Source of the DNA: Membranipora membranacea
Lineage: Eukaryota > Bryozoa > Gymnolaemata > Cheilostomatida > Membraniporidae
DNA length: 64,000 bases
Assembly: GCA_914767715.1 (NCBI GenBank)
Contig: OU612066.1
Coordinates: forward strand, 21,550,283 to 21,614,282
Direction: 5' to 3'
Part shown: piece by piece, positions 22,038 through 35,833 of the stretch
Position numbering within the stretch: position 1 is the stretch's first letter
How the letters are laid out: each line of letters begins with the position of its first letter
Position numbers and translations under genes: made by a program
The notes under the pieces: model-generated
What the model was told of the DNA's origin: nothing
Databases searched by the model: none
The model's input: the letters and a program-made list of their open reading frames with translations, nothing else

Positions 22038-23208
22038 TGTAATAATCCTGAATTTCTATTCAAATGGACCAACAGAGAGTCCAAAAGAATAGATTTATTG
22101 GTGTGGTGAGGGTTTGGTCCAAATGGGAGGTGCCAAACCGATCCACAAATTTCTTAATAGTTACGAAAATCAAGATATTACTGTTTTTTCAGAGCAAGTT
22201 GCAGTCACTAAATCCACATAAACTCAGTTTAATCCGCGGTGAGGAAATGTTTGATGTCTCTTCTAGCATAGTTAAAGAAGGTTGAGGCTTAAAACAAGTT
22301 TTACTTGCTAAGTTGGCTCCAACTTTTTGGGCTGTTTGTTGAAAAATCGTCATTCAGACATCACTGCCTTTAACTTACCCTGTAGCCTCCAATTCTTGTT
22401 ATTTTTCTGTATGTGTAACTCCATATGATAGCCCAGTCATCCCTTATCAAAGCCTGATGAGTTAAAACTGGAATATCGAAGGATGAGTGTGCATGACAGG
22501 GCTGCAGAAGCATCGGTCAATTGACCTCCATTGAAAAGTCATCATTCCGGATGTAGTGAAGCACCCCTATATAATAACCCTTGTTGCCAACCAGAACGTT
22601 GTCCACAACCGTGGACAACCACCATCAATCAATTCAAGCAGGAAGATTAAATGACTGATCACATCTAATCTTTGTTTTTGTTTTGAAGAGTGATCGCCAA
22701 CATCATGTCTTTTAAGGTACTCATACAGTGGGGTTTTAACACTGAGCTATTTCTGATCTGATTAATTAACAAACGTTGTCAGTATTTATTTACTGAATGT
22801 TTTTCTCAGCTTCATCAACAGTAATTACTTTCTCTAGCTAAAACATTCGCAGTTCACACATTAGGTTAGCTCATTCTCACTAAGAAAATGTGGCTTGCAA
22901 ACCATGGACAAAACATTTACTCAGTTACTATTCTATGTATTTTTCTTCTCTCCGTATTACTTTCTTTCTAAAAAAATACTGGTGCACTGACAGGCATACT
23001 GATAAGTGATAGGCATTATGGAGTTACAAGTAGTATACTTTGCCAATGTCCATGGTCATGGCCATTGGCGAAGTATACATGCTGCTTTTAACTCCAGATG
23101 GGTACACCGGAAATTTGCCATTAGGAAAATAATAGCAGCTCATTTTAAATTTTGTTTTAGAGAGCTCATATTTACTGAACCACTCATATTAGTTTCACCT
23201 ATCAGCAT
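22038..23208. other. No gene seen; contains a near-palindrome
   Basis: This lies between the transposase stop and the C18orf63-like start. It contains GTTGTCCAC/GTGGACAAC at about 22599-22620 and the 46-bp near-palindrome at 23033-23078 described separately. It may contain the promoter of the following gene. Confidence 0.4.
23033..23078. repeat. 46-bp near-palindrome related to 51311-51332
   Basis: Arms of 23 bp meet without spacer and differ at three positions. The left arm matches the minus strand of 51311-51332 at 21 of 22 positions (core TTGCCAATGTCCATG), showing that this is a dispersed palindromic repeat and not a chance hairpin. Confidence 0.7.
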
Positions 23209-26200
23209 GGCTGCCTCGTCAACACAGATGATTCTACCGGTGAGTAGTAGAAAATACAAATTATAAAACTTACAAAGCACATGACTTCACATATTTTTCC
23301 GAAACTGTTCAAAAAGCACACAGCACAGCAGTAACGTGTTGGAATGTTTAGTACAAAAAGACCAAATCAATGTAGTTTGACAGTTAGTTTTGCAGTAGTT
23401 GTGCATAGTCTTAGCACTTCTTCTGGGTGAAAATAATGTATCATTTAGAAATCGCCCCTCCCTTCTCATATATGAGGTGTCGAAGCCTAGTGCTGTACTA
23501 GCCCAATAAGCTACCACTTTCAAATGATTTTATTTTCTAATTTTTACCAAATAAGTCAATAATAAGCGCATTGTCATTGTCATTGGCATGGGACAATAAG
23601 TAGATAACTTAATTCATAAACAAACATTAAGTCTTCAGAAGTAGGTAAAAGAAGCAGCTTATTGCCGTTTTGCAGCACTAGGCTTTGAAATCCCGCGGTA
23701 GAAAGGTGCGCAATTTCTAACACTACACATAACCTTTACCCAGACAATATTGCAGAACTACAAAACTAGCAGCCTGACCATGAAAAGCTTTAGTCTTCAA
23801 TACAGCAATTTGGTAAAGGTAACGACTTCACATATTTGAGAACTATTTGTTGTAGATATCATATTATTCTGAGAGAACACTGTTAAACAGGCTCAAGAAA
23901 CAGAACTTCAAGGTGAGGATGCTCTGTTGATTCGCTTTGACTTTCCTTTGGCCATGACAGAGTCGCACTTTATTCTCCTTAGAGGGTTCAAATAGCGGCA
24001 TGCAGGAAGTTTTGCAACATTCCGTCATCAAACACCCTAATAATCCAATCTACAAAATCACACTTGCGCAGGTTTGAACCCTCGGAATACAATAAATTTC
24101 TCTTAATTAATAGAAGATTGTAAGGTGCCCTAAAATCTTCATACTAAGCGCGTGATGCATCCTTTGAATTAGACCTGGATTGAGCAGCAAGCTAGCATAA
24201 ACCGAACGAGGCAATAAATGGCAATTTGGCACTGGCACATTTTTCTTATGGCTTAAGTTTCTAGAATGTCTGAGGACTAAAGCTTTCGTGATGACTTGTA
24301 TTAACTACAACAACTTAACAAGCCCCTAACTTTTCATCGAAAATAATTCCCATCTTTTCATTTTGATTGAATCAGTAAGTTGTCTAAGTGTTATTATTTT
24401 CTATTTTTTGTTTGTAACATGTTTATCTGATAACACACTTCTTAACTTTATATTTATTCATCAAGGTATCCTAACCAGGTCCAGTGACTTACTACCAATA
24501 CAGCTCATGCTTCAAATACACCCTGACTGATGGCTCCTAACTGGAATATAGTTGGTGATTATCTTGTCCATGGTAGAGAATTTCCTGCCGACCCTATGAA
24601 GAAAAGTATGTTGGAAGTTGATGTCAATTTTACTCCAGGGAAGTTCACAATAACGCTATCACCTCTGTCAATGACTATTTCAGCTATATCGGAGAGGGGT
24701 CGCAGATTTTTTTCAACTGGATTATTGGAGTTTTCTTTCAGTCATTGCAACAAATATGGTGCCTTGCTTATTTGATCTTTGCAAGGTCTACAATTTTATC
24801 CGCATATATATTTGTAGCTAGAAGATTTAGACATTAGTCATCATACAATACAGGCATTTGAGAATGATGAGCACATTGTAGTTCCACAGCAAGCTATTGG
24901 TAGCAAGTGGTGTCACATTCTACCAAAGTAACTTGATACCCATTACGCCTTTTATGGTTTGTTATTATTTTCAGTCTTCAGAACATTCCTGATAAATTCC
25001 AATTTCTGTGTTGATGAAATCAACTTCTAAATTGCAATCATTAACAGTCACGTCCCTGAGAAGGCGCCTAACAAATTTAATATAAACTGGCAAGAAGAGG
25101 ATGACTCTTGACAGCCAATAAGATATTGACAGGGAGATCAGGACAAACTCCCGTGCTTCCTAAAACTCAGCAATTTTTATAGCCCTCTAAGAGATGAATG
25201 TGTATGAGATGCTCTAGTCTCATGGAATGTTCCCCAAGAGTATGGTATATTTACCATGTTACACTCACACAAATCACAAACGACAGATGCTCTGTTAATG
25301 AATTTACTCGCATGATAAATCAAAAGGGTAAAGCCAAAAAACTTTGTCCCTGTGCGACATAATGATCTGTTCAATTAAACCTTTCTTTTAGCAATAAGAA
25401 AGTTCAGGTGTTTAGTATAAGTCATAATCTACCCACTTCTGGTGATGGAGGATTCAAATCTTACAAAGATATGAAGCGATATTGGAAGAATATATACAGA
25501 TACAGATTACCTGACTCTGATGGGAACTTGCTCTACTATCAAATCAACTTCAAACTCATCGGAACAAAATTGTTCACGTATCCTTGCAAGGACCACTGAT
25601 TTTACATTAATTCACATTGACAGTGCTGTTTCAATGGGGTGAGTGGAAGCCGCTGCTATATAGTTCTGTTCTAGATTTTTGCTGGTTGATGTGATTTTGT
25701 CTACCTGGCCTTAGATCAAGTTTGATCCTGTTTGCCTTCATTACAGTTGCTCTCCTTCCACTGGTCACCCCTGTGGAGTAGGAGAAACTCAAATGCAGGC
25801 AAATGGACCAAAAATATATTACCCGGGCCTCTACAAATAGCAGAAATAGCGAACAAATATGATGAATGTGTGCAGTATGGTAGGATACATATAGAACAGA
25901 AGTTTCTTCTTAACATATTGTTGTTAAACATGATTCAAAACTTTGTTATATTGTTTGCGTCAGAAATGGACTGCACAGCTAGGCATGTTGAATGGAGTTT
26001 TTGTTGGTGTTTTTCTTAGCTTTGTTGTAACAGATATCCCTCAGTTTGTGTGAGACAGTCAGGTTATATCATAGGGATAACTCTATGGGTTATATCAGTC
26101 AGATTAAGGACAGACAGGCCCTGTGTGATACCTTCATCTCTGATATACGTACTCTGATGAAGTCTGTATGTGGTGTGAAGATATCTTTATCTCATAATGC

Positions 26201-29195
26201 TCACAACGCTACTCCACAGCTGTATACAATACCAACAAACCATTCTGTGAGTGTTTGTCATGGACTGAAATATATTTAATACATATTTTTTATACTATTC
26301 TGACTGCAACTCATTAAATATCTTTGATCCCTTAGGTTACAGACTACGCGCAATAGTATACTGAATCTTGAAAAGAAATGATTTTTATTTGGATTAAAAC
26401 ACAAATTTCACTGATAATTCATCACCTTTCATTGATGGTAAATGTCTTAACGCATTTATTGTTTGGGCTGATGTTTTATCTGTTTTATGAATATGGTGAG
26501 AATTTGAAAATGAAAACAGGGAAGTCTGAAATTAGAATGTCACAAGATTCAATGCGACCCCTTGTACCAGACGCTAAACCAAATCTTCTTTCCTGTTGAT
26601 GTTCTAGTTACCCAGTAGACCTAACTCTGTACCAGTTGTGTGTAAGACAGGCAGTTCATCAGACACAAAACTCCAGCAGGATAAGCAATCAGCGGAGACT
26701 CACAAAGAGCAGATAACTTTTACTACCGGTGACTCGCTCAATCTGACTAAAGAAACCGTTGTTACTTTACCGGATAAAGATATCAAAGGTCACTTGCTAA
26801 ATTCTTCATATAATAGTGCCTAGTTATTTCTACATGCCCGCTGCTACTTTCAAGCATATCTACTTGAATGGCTTTATTGTTTCAGGTTCAAACTTTGACT
26901 CCTCAGGACCAGAAAAGATGAAGCCTCAGATCCCATCATTCCTGATGAAGCAGAGGATGAAGAGTAAGGCCCTCACTAATGACCTCTCTGTGACCTCCGC
27001 TGTCAGCACTGCTTCTTCTAATCATAAACCAGGAGGAAAAAATCTAAAATTCTCAGACAAACTCTCCACTAAGAATCCTGTCACTCCGCTGTTCAAGAAA
27101 AATAACAGTAAGAGAAAGTTGGTAGTTTGGTTCAATTAAGTATCCATAATATAATGCCTTACAGTGGAGAAACTCGTTGTGTCCTATATTACATTTCTCC
27201 CTACAATTGGTAGATCTAGGGCTTCATGATACACGCCGGTCGCTGATGCCGATATGATTGACATTGAAAACTTGATATTCCTTTTGTCTTGTGTAATATT
27301 GTGTTGACAATGTGGAGAGACAACACGGGAATGATGATCAAGCTGTTGTTCCTATTCTGCTTGTGAGCCTACTGTGGCTCGAAGATCCCAATGCAGGTAA
27401 ATTGGATCATGATCTATATGGATTATTTGTTGAATGATGTTTCAAATCAGAATGCTCCTACTGGTATCACGGCTGTGAATCATTGTGGTGGTTGATATGG
27501 TACAGCAGGCTCGCTGCCTGTCAGTATACTAAAAACCCCCAAAGCTGTCGGTGTCAAAAGAGACATATCCTGTATCCAAACACCAACACAGGTGAGTCTG
27601 ATGCCTGTCTTAACAAGCTTGTTAAGACAGGCTAGTTAGACTGATGCCTACATCTTTGTTTGAATAATGGTAGTTTGATATGAGGCCTTTAGTTGCATTA
27701 TAAACGATGGTTATAATGTGCCCAGTAGCTCTCACACAAGAATAAAATTTATTGAAGTAAATATATGCCTTTTCAACAGTTTTGAGGTGTAATCATACAC
27801 TTTGTTACCGTTTTATCAATGCTATACTATATATTATGTTACCCCAATACATCAATATGCCGCTGCCGAAAGGGAGAAATTTAAGTCAAGTGTGATCCGA
27901 TTTTCTTGCATTATGAGTTTCCTCTATTTGAGTCTCCCATTTGCTGGCGGATCACAGGTAGTATGGGAACAATTGGAATGCAGACAAATTGGATGAAACT
28001 TGATGTAGGAAGATTGTATGATGGTTTGCTGAACCTCAACTTTATATTTGATTGGATTTCAGGGCAGTAAAAGGATGAAGACAGCAGAAGACAACTCTCG
28101 TGATTCACTCTCAGTAATTATGTCTCTGTTAAATACAGGAACTGTAAGTGTTCTCAGGGGAGTCTTAGTAACTAAGAAATTGTTCACATGAAGTTCTAAC
28201 TTGAAAATTAGAACGCTTTCATCTCGATGACTTTGAACAATACCACCACCGAATATCACTTCCAAATCTTAAACCTTCAACGTCATAATCTTCATTATCT
28301 GTTTTAATTTAATCAAGTTACCTCCGTTCGTTGTCTGATCCGTAGTGTGAGTACAATAAATGACAAAATCATTAGAGCTTTATCTTATCAGAATCTTTTT
28401 CATACCATAACGGCAGTATGCTTGATAGTTTCCTCTCTGATAATTCAAGTTCAGCAACACATTCTCAAGAGTATATCATTTCTCTTTCAGATATCCAAGG
28501 CTAGTAATGCCTGCCTATCTTCATGGCTCAACAGCGAGGTGTGACTGTCAGAGCTAAAGATAAGAAACAAGATCTGATAAGTAAAGTCATGACAGCGCTT
28601 AATATAGAACAGTAGTACGATATTACGCTTACCACTCTGTAAGTATGTATCTCCATGAACAGGCCGCTCTAGTTGTAAGTAGCAAGGTGTGATATGGTAA
28701 TGTACTTACATACTTAGTGTATGTTCACATGTCTGATAAAATGATGTACTTACATAGTGTGAGTTAAGCTCGTTTATCAAGTTTCAATTTATTATTATCT
28801 GCAAACAGACCGGCTGTACACAGGCCAAGAAATTTATTTTCTTATCAGATGACTGTTACATACCAAGACAAGGCAATCAGAGATCCTCTGTGCAATTCAT
28901 TCAATGATTTTTCTACCTTCATACTGTAACTACGTCATACTATATTCTATCTCATTCCTGAATTTGGTTTGTGGCTGTTGTTTTTTTACCTCAAATCCCA
29001 CTTTTAAACCGTAGATCCCTTTTTGTTCTTATTATCTCTTTCTTACGAGTAGATGTCTCAAGATTATGTTGTGTTTTGTTAATATTAAACAGTAAAGTTA
29101 ATTTATTATCATTAAACACAATTTTAGTAAATTTTGCAGAGAAGGTTAAAAACGATTTGAATGGCCAGAGTGTGGTGATTAATCCTCTCACCTAA
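23209..29195 (+). CDS. C18orf63: C18orf63-like protein (DUF4708 family), one apparent frameshift
   Basis: The homology is clear in the middle: WNIVGDYLVHGREF (about 24539), EDLDISHH...GSKWCHIL (24818-24927), YKDMKRYWKNIYRYRLP and LIGTKLFTYP (from 25392), then DTFISDIRTLMKS to 26246. These follow the order and spacing of vertebrate C18orf63. Later exons join in phase: 26608-26788, 26886-27107, 27509-27591, 28063-28143, 28491-28538 and 29142-29195 (TAA). The tail is Ser/Lys-rich and low in structure, as in the family. The first exon is proposed at 23209 (MAASSTQMILP, donor GTGAGT); exons 2-3 are not resolved. Near 24524-24530 the frame breaks: YYQYSSCFKYTLT is in one frame and MAPNWN in the next, where homologues read through. 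The donor after FTYP is also unclear. It is either a recent pseudogene or a sequence error. The family's function is unknown. Confidence 0.75.
27598..27649. repeat. Palindromic insertion with 9-bp duplication in an intron
   Basis: CTGATGCCT occurs at 27598-27606 and 27641-27649 and encloses 34 bp. A perfect 30-bp palindrome spans 27603-27632 (centre AAGCTT). The paralogous site at about 1114-1122 has CTGATGCCT once and no palindrome, so this is an insertion of about 43 bp just inside the intron. Confidence 0.8.
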
Positions 29196-29329
29196 TGATT
29201 GTTAGCCACCTTTGGTGAATGTAGTGGAGGTGTTAGCAATCTTGTCTTTATCAATCCAAGTTTGATCACGGAGCTGGGGGAGATATTCCATCTCTGGTTT
29301 TATTCAATGCCAATACTTGTATATAATTA

Positions 29330-30440
29330 AGCTGCAATATGTAATGTTATCATCTTCTGGAAAATGAGAAGACAATCCTTGTTTACGCATATTTGCGCTG
29401 AAACTAAAAAGGATTATGCTTAATCAATATACATCCCCAATTCTGTTCTTTTGCTATTTTTAATCCTGAATGCCAATTATATTGTTCCCGAAGATCCCTT
29501 ATTTTATCCACTCTAGGAACCATTTTCCAGAATCACCTAGAAGACGTAGAATAATTGCAAACTTAGGATAGTCAGCCGACTAGAATACTATTGTATAGTG
29601 CAACCATGAAGATGATTTGAATTGCTAAATAACCAACTTTGGTAATTGTGTATGCTTATCATATCATAGGCGATTCATGTAGCAGTTACCAATAATAGAA
29701 ATGTCTAGCGCTAAACTACTCCCTTTTTTTTAGAAAACAGAAAGAAAGGATTATCTAATATTACATGCGGAGCCTTTGTCTAACCTGCAGGGATTTCTAC
29801 AACAGAAGCACAGATTATGGGATGCATCCGACTAAACTTTAAATTTTACGAACTACCAGGATAAACAAGCTGTTTGAGCTCATTCCGGAGTAATTTCTAC
29901 CCTCGGATTATACAATTATACGGCACCTCCAGCTCCAGTATGGATTATTCATCAATATACTTCAGTTATAGTGCTGATAAGGATTATTTGAATAGCAGAT
30001 GAACTTAGTACATAATAAATCATGATCATTACAGATAGTACTCTTGGATTATGCATCAGCTCCGGGTATGGATTATTACACAAGACACTTCACAGCTATA
30101 TCAGCATAACATCAGATAACTCAACTCAGAACTTGCTTGCTCAGATATGGTGAGTTTGTTTCCCTTACGTAAAAACAATACAAGACAATGTAATTCGCTT
30201 TCCATGATTTTATTGGAACAGAAAAACAAGTGCAACAAAATGACTGAGGCTGTAAAATACAAATTGCAGGTTAACTTCTGGTCAACACTGCACTGTCATA
30301 AAAAATACCTCCAATCACCGTAGCTATGAAGGTATAATGGGACGTCGGAATGAGAACTGTCAGAAACTAGCCCTGCGGGTACAAAAAATAAACTGCGCAC
30401 CAGTATCAGTGCAAGTATATAACCCATATATGAAAAACCG
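29330..30440. repeat. Duplicated module flank, copy B
   Basis: This is homologous to 1400-2660 and 51645-52916. Here it directly follows the end of the C18orf63-like gene. The two internal units are at about 29888 and 30034; the first reads SSSMDYSSIYFSYSAD on the plus strand. It is convergent with the stop of the minus-strand gene at 30441. Confidence 0.6.
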
Positions 30441-33400
30441 TTATGCTCTGTGAGATAATTTCGAGAAAACATTCCTAACAAAAGTCTTAACCATCTTGAA
30501 ACATTTGGTCACTCGTCTCTTTATACCAGCCTGAGCTTTGTGAGTTGTGCTTGTGTTTGTTGTGTTCAGATCTCGCTTCTCATAGACCCGTAATTTATCA
30601 CTAGTCGTATCACACGAAGTATAAGTACATTCATGCTGAACTCCTGTAGCTGGTTCAGGTTTAATTTTCTCATTGGCTTTGGGAGCCATATCCGTTGGAT
30701 CTGAAACAAGGTTTGCACTTCATTATCAATGTCTTTTGTTAATCTTTTTCACTTTATGTTTTTGCAGTTGACTTTGATTTGAGTGATTCTTCCTTGTTAA
30801 GAATTGATCTGATTTGAGAAGCTTACAGCAATGATCATAGACAATTCTTTTGGGGGTGACCTACCAAATGAGGGAATCATCGTTTGTGACAGAACTAACC
30901 GGATCTAAGCAATATAATGTGTAAAGTTATCTCACTCACCCTGAGTAACTTCAAGTAAATCTTTCTTTAGCTCCTTCGTTTCACTCACCAACTCATCTTC
31001 AGAATATACAATCTCAGCTCTGTAAGCGAGAAGCAAATTTTTTGAACATGACAATTAAAAATAATAGTATATGTATAATGTATTCAGCTGTTGGCTTTAT
31101 AGTTGTTCCTTTTATTGAAAAGGGAATCGGCGAATCGACGTAATGCAAACATACTTACATTATAGCATCCAGCGTATTATATTCAGCTGGTGACTGGAAT
31201 GATTTGTCAAGGTCTGGCTGCAGATGATTGTTAGTAAGCTCACGGAAGCTGTCATTGAATGAGACACTCAGATCTTCGATATATTGTAACTGACGAGTTG
31301 TGGAAGGAATTTCATGATCAGAACCAACTTCAGGGCTTAGCAACAGTTCAGCTTCTCCATTGTTCTCATACCTTGAAAAAATGACAGAACACTGTATTTA
31401 CACACCTGTGACAAATAACCATAACAGTTTCCGATTTCAATTACGATCAAAGTTTAGGCATAGGCAAAGGCAGACATTAGGTCTCACAGAAATCTGTATC
31501 TTATCTTTGGACTCTCATAATAATTCATATGAATGTGTGTCTTTTTTTGGGATGTAGATTACATCGACAGTTTGTCGATCCATCGTGGATGTGTTGTGCA
31601 AAGTAGACTTACGTTATACACTCATACGAGTTGATCTGATAGAATGGTGTTGAGAGTGATGTTTCGAGATCTTCTAACTGCATCAGTTCATTGGCAAATT
31701 CCAGGAGACTGAGATTCAGTGGAGTTTCCATCTCCATTTCAGGATAACCAAAACGGTCATCAGGACTAGAAAATTACACAGAAATAACCCAATTAGGCCT
31801 AAATACAGTAAAAAGAATATCAAGAGCAGATAATTAATATGATTACCGCAATTGCTAATTCAGTTATGATTATTGTTGTTACAGAAAAGCAATCGAGTGA
31901 TTTATATAAGTTAGCCTACTAATTTTCTTCACACTTTCTTTCGCTGGATAAATATTTTTAGTTCATGACATGACATGACATGACATGACATGACATGACA
32001 TGACATGACATGACATGACATGACATGACATGACATGAGCGAGCTAGTGCTGCATCATACCATCTTTAATAGTATGATGTAAAGATAAGAATATCACAAT
32101 ACAAAACACATATGAATAAGTACACAATTAATACTCACATTACATCATGTGCCATATTTTGAAATTCAGGTATCTGCACTGACGAGTCATGTGAATGTAT
32201 TTGATGACAATCCTCATGTATCTGATGGAGGCTGTTGTTCAGTAGTGTAGTAAATAGTGTGTCTGTAGTGCACTTTTCATCACATGAGAAGGAAAACTCA
32301 GTGTCCAAGATGTCTGTGGGAACTGAGAATATAAGAACTAATATGCAAAATATCATATATGACTGAAAGTATAGTAGCATCTCAATAAGATTAAGTTTGG
32401 TTTCCTCTGTAACCGCTCCATAAAGAGTTATACACGTAGGTCTGTTTTATTTTGCAATGAGTGCGAGATCATCCGGTTCAATCTAATTCTGCTATTGCTT
32501 CCACACTGATATGATAAAACACAACAACGCAAGTTTCAAAGAAACCAATGTTGACCTAGTGCATTGGATAGATAACTCCCAAACAACAATAAAGTCTCTT
32601 CTTTTCGGATATTTACCACGGGTGACCTCATCTGACTGATCTTCAACATCCCAAATACTTCCTTCCTCAGACTGGTATCCAGCGTCTAACTCTGAAAATG
32701 AAATGGGTTTTGATAAGTTTCTAAAGGAGAAGTAGTGATTATATCCGGTTGATGTATTGCATGTTTTTGTTGATGTTTTTGTATTGGTTGCATTAAACTA
32801 AGTTTGAGCTTCTTTACTCGCAACAAGACTGCTCTTCTGGGATCGGGTTTCATTCGAATTTGAGAACACTCTGTGTCAATTCTTTTTAGTCACAGAATTC
32901 AGCAGCTCCATAACAGTAATGTGATAATTGAGATCCTCCAATGAAGACTCACCTTTCTGGCTTTTGCATGAAAATACATCCTCATGATCACTCACATCCC
33001 GCTGCTGACTCTTGTGATCATCATCGATATCACTCCACAACCTGAGGCTAACTACCTCACTACTACAATGATTGAAATATATGATGTGGGATTTAACTCT
33101 CACTAATAGAGTCACCTAGTAGTATCACTACTACTTGATTACTTTCTCATTGTGTCATTGCGCACTCAGAAGGCAGCGATTGCAACATCTTTAAAAGCGT
33201 AACGCTGCTGATGACACATCATCTTTAAGAAAAACCTGATGGACTTTTATGGAGTTCACAGCCAGCATGGCATAGGTCATCTTTTGATATGTGCATTGAT
33301 GAATAATCTAAATATTTAAATATTATCTCCTAGCCCAAACAAATTCAGCCAATTCTAAAATATGAATGAATAAATAAATTCCATTGCAACAAAGTGGAAA

Positions 33401-33514
33401 ATTTGCCTTCTTCTCATTTAAAAACAGCAGTAATGAGAATAATAAGTAAACTTACATGGCAGTTCTGTACATTTCTTGTTGTTGATAATATTCGTTATAG
33501 GAAGACATGTTCAT
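30441..33514 (-). CDS. Unrecognised acidic/basic protein, copy B, eight exons
   Basis: Exons: 33514-33456, 33062-32953, 32691-32617, 32322-32139, 31765-31613, 31371-31159, 31019-30940 and 30700-30441, giving about 377 residues, all GT-AG and in phase. The start is MNMSSYNEYYQQQ. Exons 2-5 are rich in Asp, Glu and Ser, with LWSDIDDD, GYQSEEGSIWD and ETPLNLSLLEF as conserved blocks. Exon 6 (31371-31159) has no partner in copies A and C; it has the same phase at both ends (2-2) and ends like its neighbours (NTLDAIM here, NMAHDVM in exon 4), so it looks like a duplicated exon module. The last exon ends in a basic, amphipathic stretch (GIKRRVTKCFKMVKTFV). No signal peptide, membrane helix or known domain is seen. 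It is transcribed divergently from the TRIM-like gene. Confidence 0.8.
31964..32038. repeat. (CATGA)15 microsatellite
   Basis: There are fifteen uninterrupted copies of CATGA in an intron of the minus-strand gene, between exons 4 and 5. The other two copies of the gene lack it. Confidence 0.95.
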
Positions 33515-35833
33515 GTAGTTATCACTTGATTTCTATAGAATTTTACAGAGAATCACAGAAAACAGCTTGTTCAGACGGTTGCTTATTTCTGATTGTTATG
33601 CTCAACATTCAGTCACCATTGTGCTCAATGTTGTGTCATGGCGTGTCTCCATCAATTGTTGGCCATTATTACTCTAGGTCACTTGATTTTGATTATAAGT
33701 TGTCCTCTCATTAGAATACGAGAGTAATAATTATGATAAATATAGGATGATTTTTCGTATACAAAAATGATAAAATTATGTAGTTTTATTCCTATGGTGT
33801 TCATATGACGTCCAGGATGAAATTGCCTGCCAAATAAAATTGTGTTCATAACATTTTGTTTACGTCCTCTTTAGTAATTTCTTTAGATTTTACAAACTGA
33901 CTACTTGGTGTTATATATAAATATAAACACACCATCAATGAACTTTTTCACGAAACTTCCATACTCCCTTCATATTATTCTGGCATCAACTAATGCTGAT
34001 TTAAAATTTAGTAGAGTTGTGTAGGATTTGTTTTCTTCCATGTTGTAAGATAACTATCCTTGTCCATGCTGAGTCGCAGCATAAAACATGGCTAGTCCAG
34101 ACTGCAATCTTTGCTCATGTCATCAGACAGTTGGTATAAGTTGGTCACATCAGTTTCATGATTAAAGGGATGTTTTATTTTCAGAATAACTTAACTGTGT
34201 CTATCAGTGGATAGATATGCCTCATCTGATATGTGAAGGTTGCCGTAACTTGAAAGGGTGAGTTTCCATAATTATTCCTTTCTTTTCCTTTAGGACCCGG
34301 TAGGAGTTAGAGTGTCATCAGCATGTGATGTTCTCTCTGGAATCTAAAGGTTGCCTGTTATGATCTTGGGAGTTGTAGAAAGTGTCAAGGATTTGGATTT
34401 AAGGCTTAGAACCAATTGTTTTCATCAGCTCGATAACAATTCACATTCATTGTTTTTGGCAGTCATTACCCCTAACAAAGCTGAAAAATTTGCATTTTTT
34501 TGTGCAATGATTTATTGAAAAACAACGAAATTTACCTTCTTAACATTCACTCTACGCCAGATGTAATGCAGTTACCCAGTGACAATGATTCCAATTGTTC
34601 ATATTCAAATTTTGAGCACTGGGTACACACACTGATTTCGAGTTTACACTATTAGCATGTGTATCTCTGATCGATAGAGCTGCTGTCGTAAATATTTGGG
34701 TACCTACTTTCGGCTGAATAAGAGGAAAACTTTTGTTCAAACAATCATGATCGAAACAGAATTACCCAGCTCTGCATTATTAGTAATTCTATCTTCTCCC
34801 ACTGAGCTTAGGCTAGCAATACACAGTTGTGATTTAACTTTGTTTGTAAAAAATATGTACAAAATGCTCTTCTAAAACTGTAACAATGGTAAGATTAGAT
34901 TTTCCCAAGTTAAATTAAAATTATTTTAACAAGAAATGAGAAAATGATATGTGTTTATCCAAAGGTTTGGGTATTCATCAATACGTCTCCTAAAAGCTGA
35001 ATTTTAGCTGCTCTGAGGTTTGGTGAATTAATTCACTCTCTATTGTCAGAGATATAAATGCAATAGTATATCACGTCATCAGTGTGCTTGATTCTATTGT
35101 ATATGACCTAATGTGACATAATATGAGATGTTAAGACTGGCAGATATCCAGCGAGTACCTACCGGTGGTACACTAATTTATTCCAACGGGTGTTGAGGTC
35201 ACAAGGTCTGCGATTGAGACCAAAGGAGGTGACTGAAGTGTCTGGACGTTTATAAACTGTTGCTGGGGATCACATGAGATGCAACCCCGTTACGGACTTC
35301 GTCATCAAGTACATGTAAGTTAGTATTGTTTATGACCAAAAAACAACTGACATTTCTTTGTCAAAATTATGATGTTGATTTGTTAATATGTTGCTGATTA
35401 ATAGACAGTGTGATCAATATATTACCCTAGCTGATGTTTTAGGTGTCACCACTAGATCTCCCCATGAAAATGATTATGATTAATGATTATTTAATATAGA
35501 TACCAAGGGCGTGAATTTACCTACTGACATAAATAAACTCATTTTAGTCCATATCAGCCTAGCCTGGCCTAGCCTAGCCTAGCTGATGTATAATATATCA
35601 CAACTGACTTGACTTACTTCCTTTTAAGCCTTTTCATTGTATGCTACCATTTGTCTATGTATGCTAATGATAAACAAGTAAGAGATCGATAACTCTTACA
35701 GGTTAACTTCCATCAATCAATCACATATAAACTGTGTGTTAAAAAATTGAAACTGCCACATGGATTTCCCACTTGTCACAGTTTTGTTTTGCTTATTTGT
35801 CAGGCTATTAAGATGAGGCTGTTTAACTTATGC
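33515..35833. promoter_or_regulatory. Divergent intergenic region, module B
   Basis: This shares long blocks with 5511-7220 and 55743-57050. It lies between the minus-strand gene and the first of four leader exons, so it probably holds promoters for both directions. A short tandem run of the CCTAG type occurs near 35560-35583. No gene is seen. Confidence 0.5.

Larger units (their letters stand above)
15800..22100 (+). mobile_element. P-element-superfamily DNA transposon with two plus-strand genes
   Basis: The approximate extent is inferred from its genes: a PHD-finger protein (16260-17324) and a P-type transposase (17948-22037), both on the plus strand, with a tandem repeat upstream. Flanks do not belong to the duplicated gene modules. 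Terminal inverted repeats and an 8-bp target duplication, expected for this superfamily, were not found by eye, so the borders are uncertain. Both genes carry a disabling change, so this copy is probably non-autonomous now. Confidence 0.6.
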
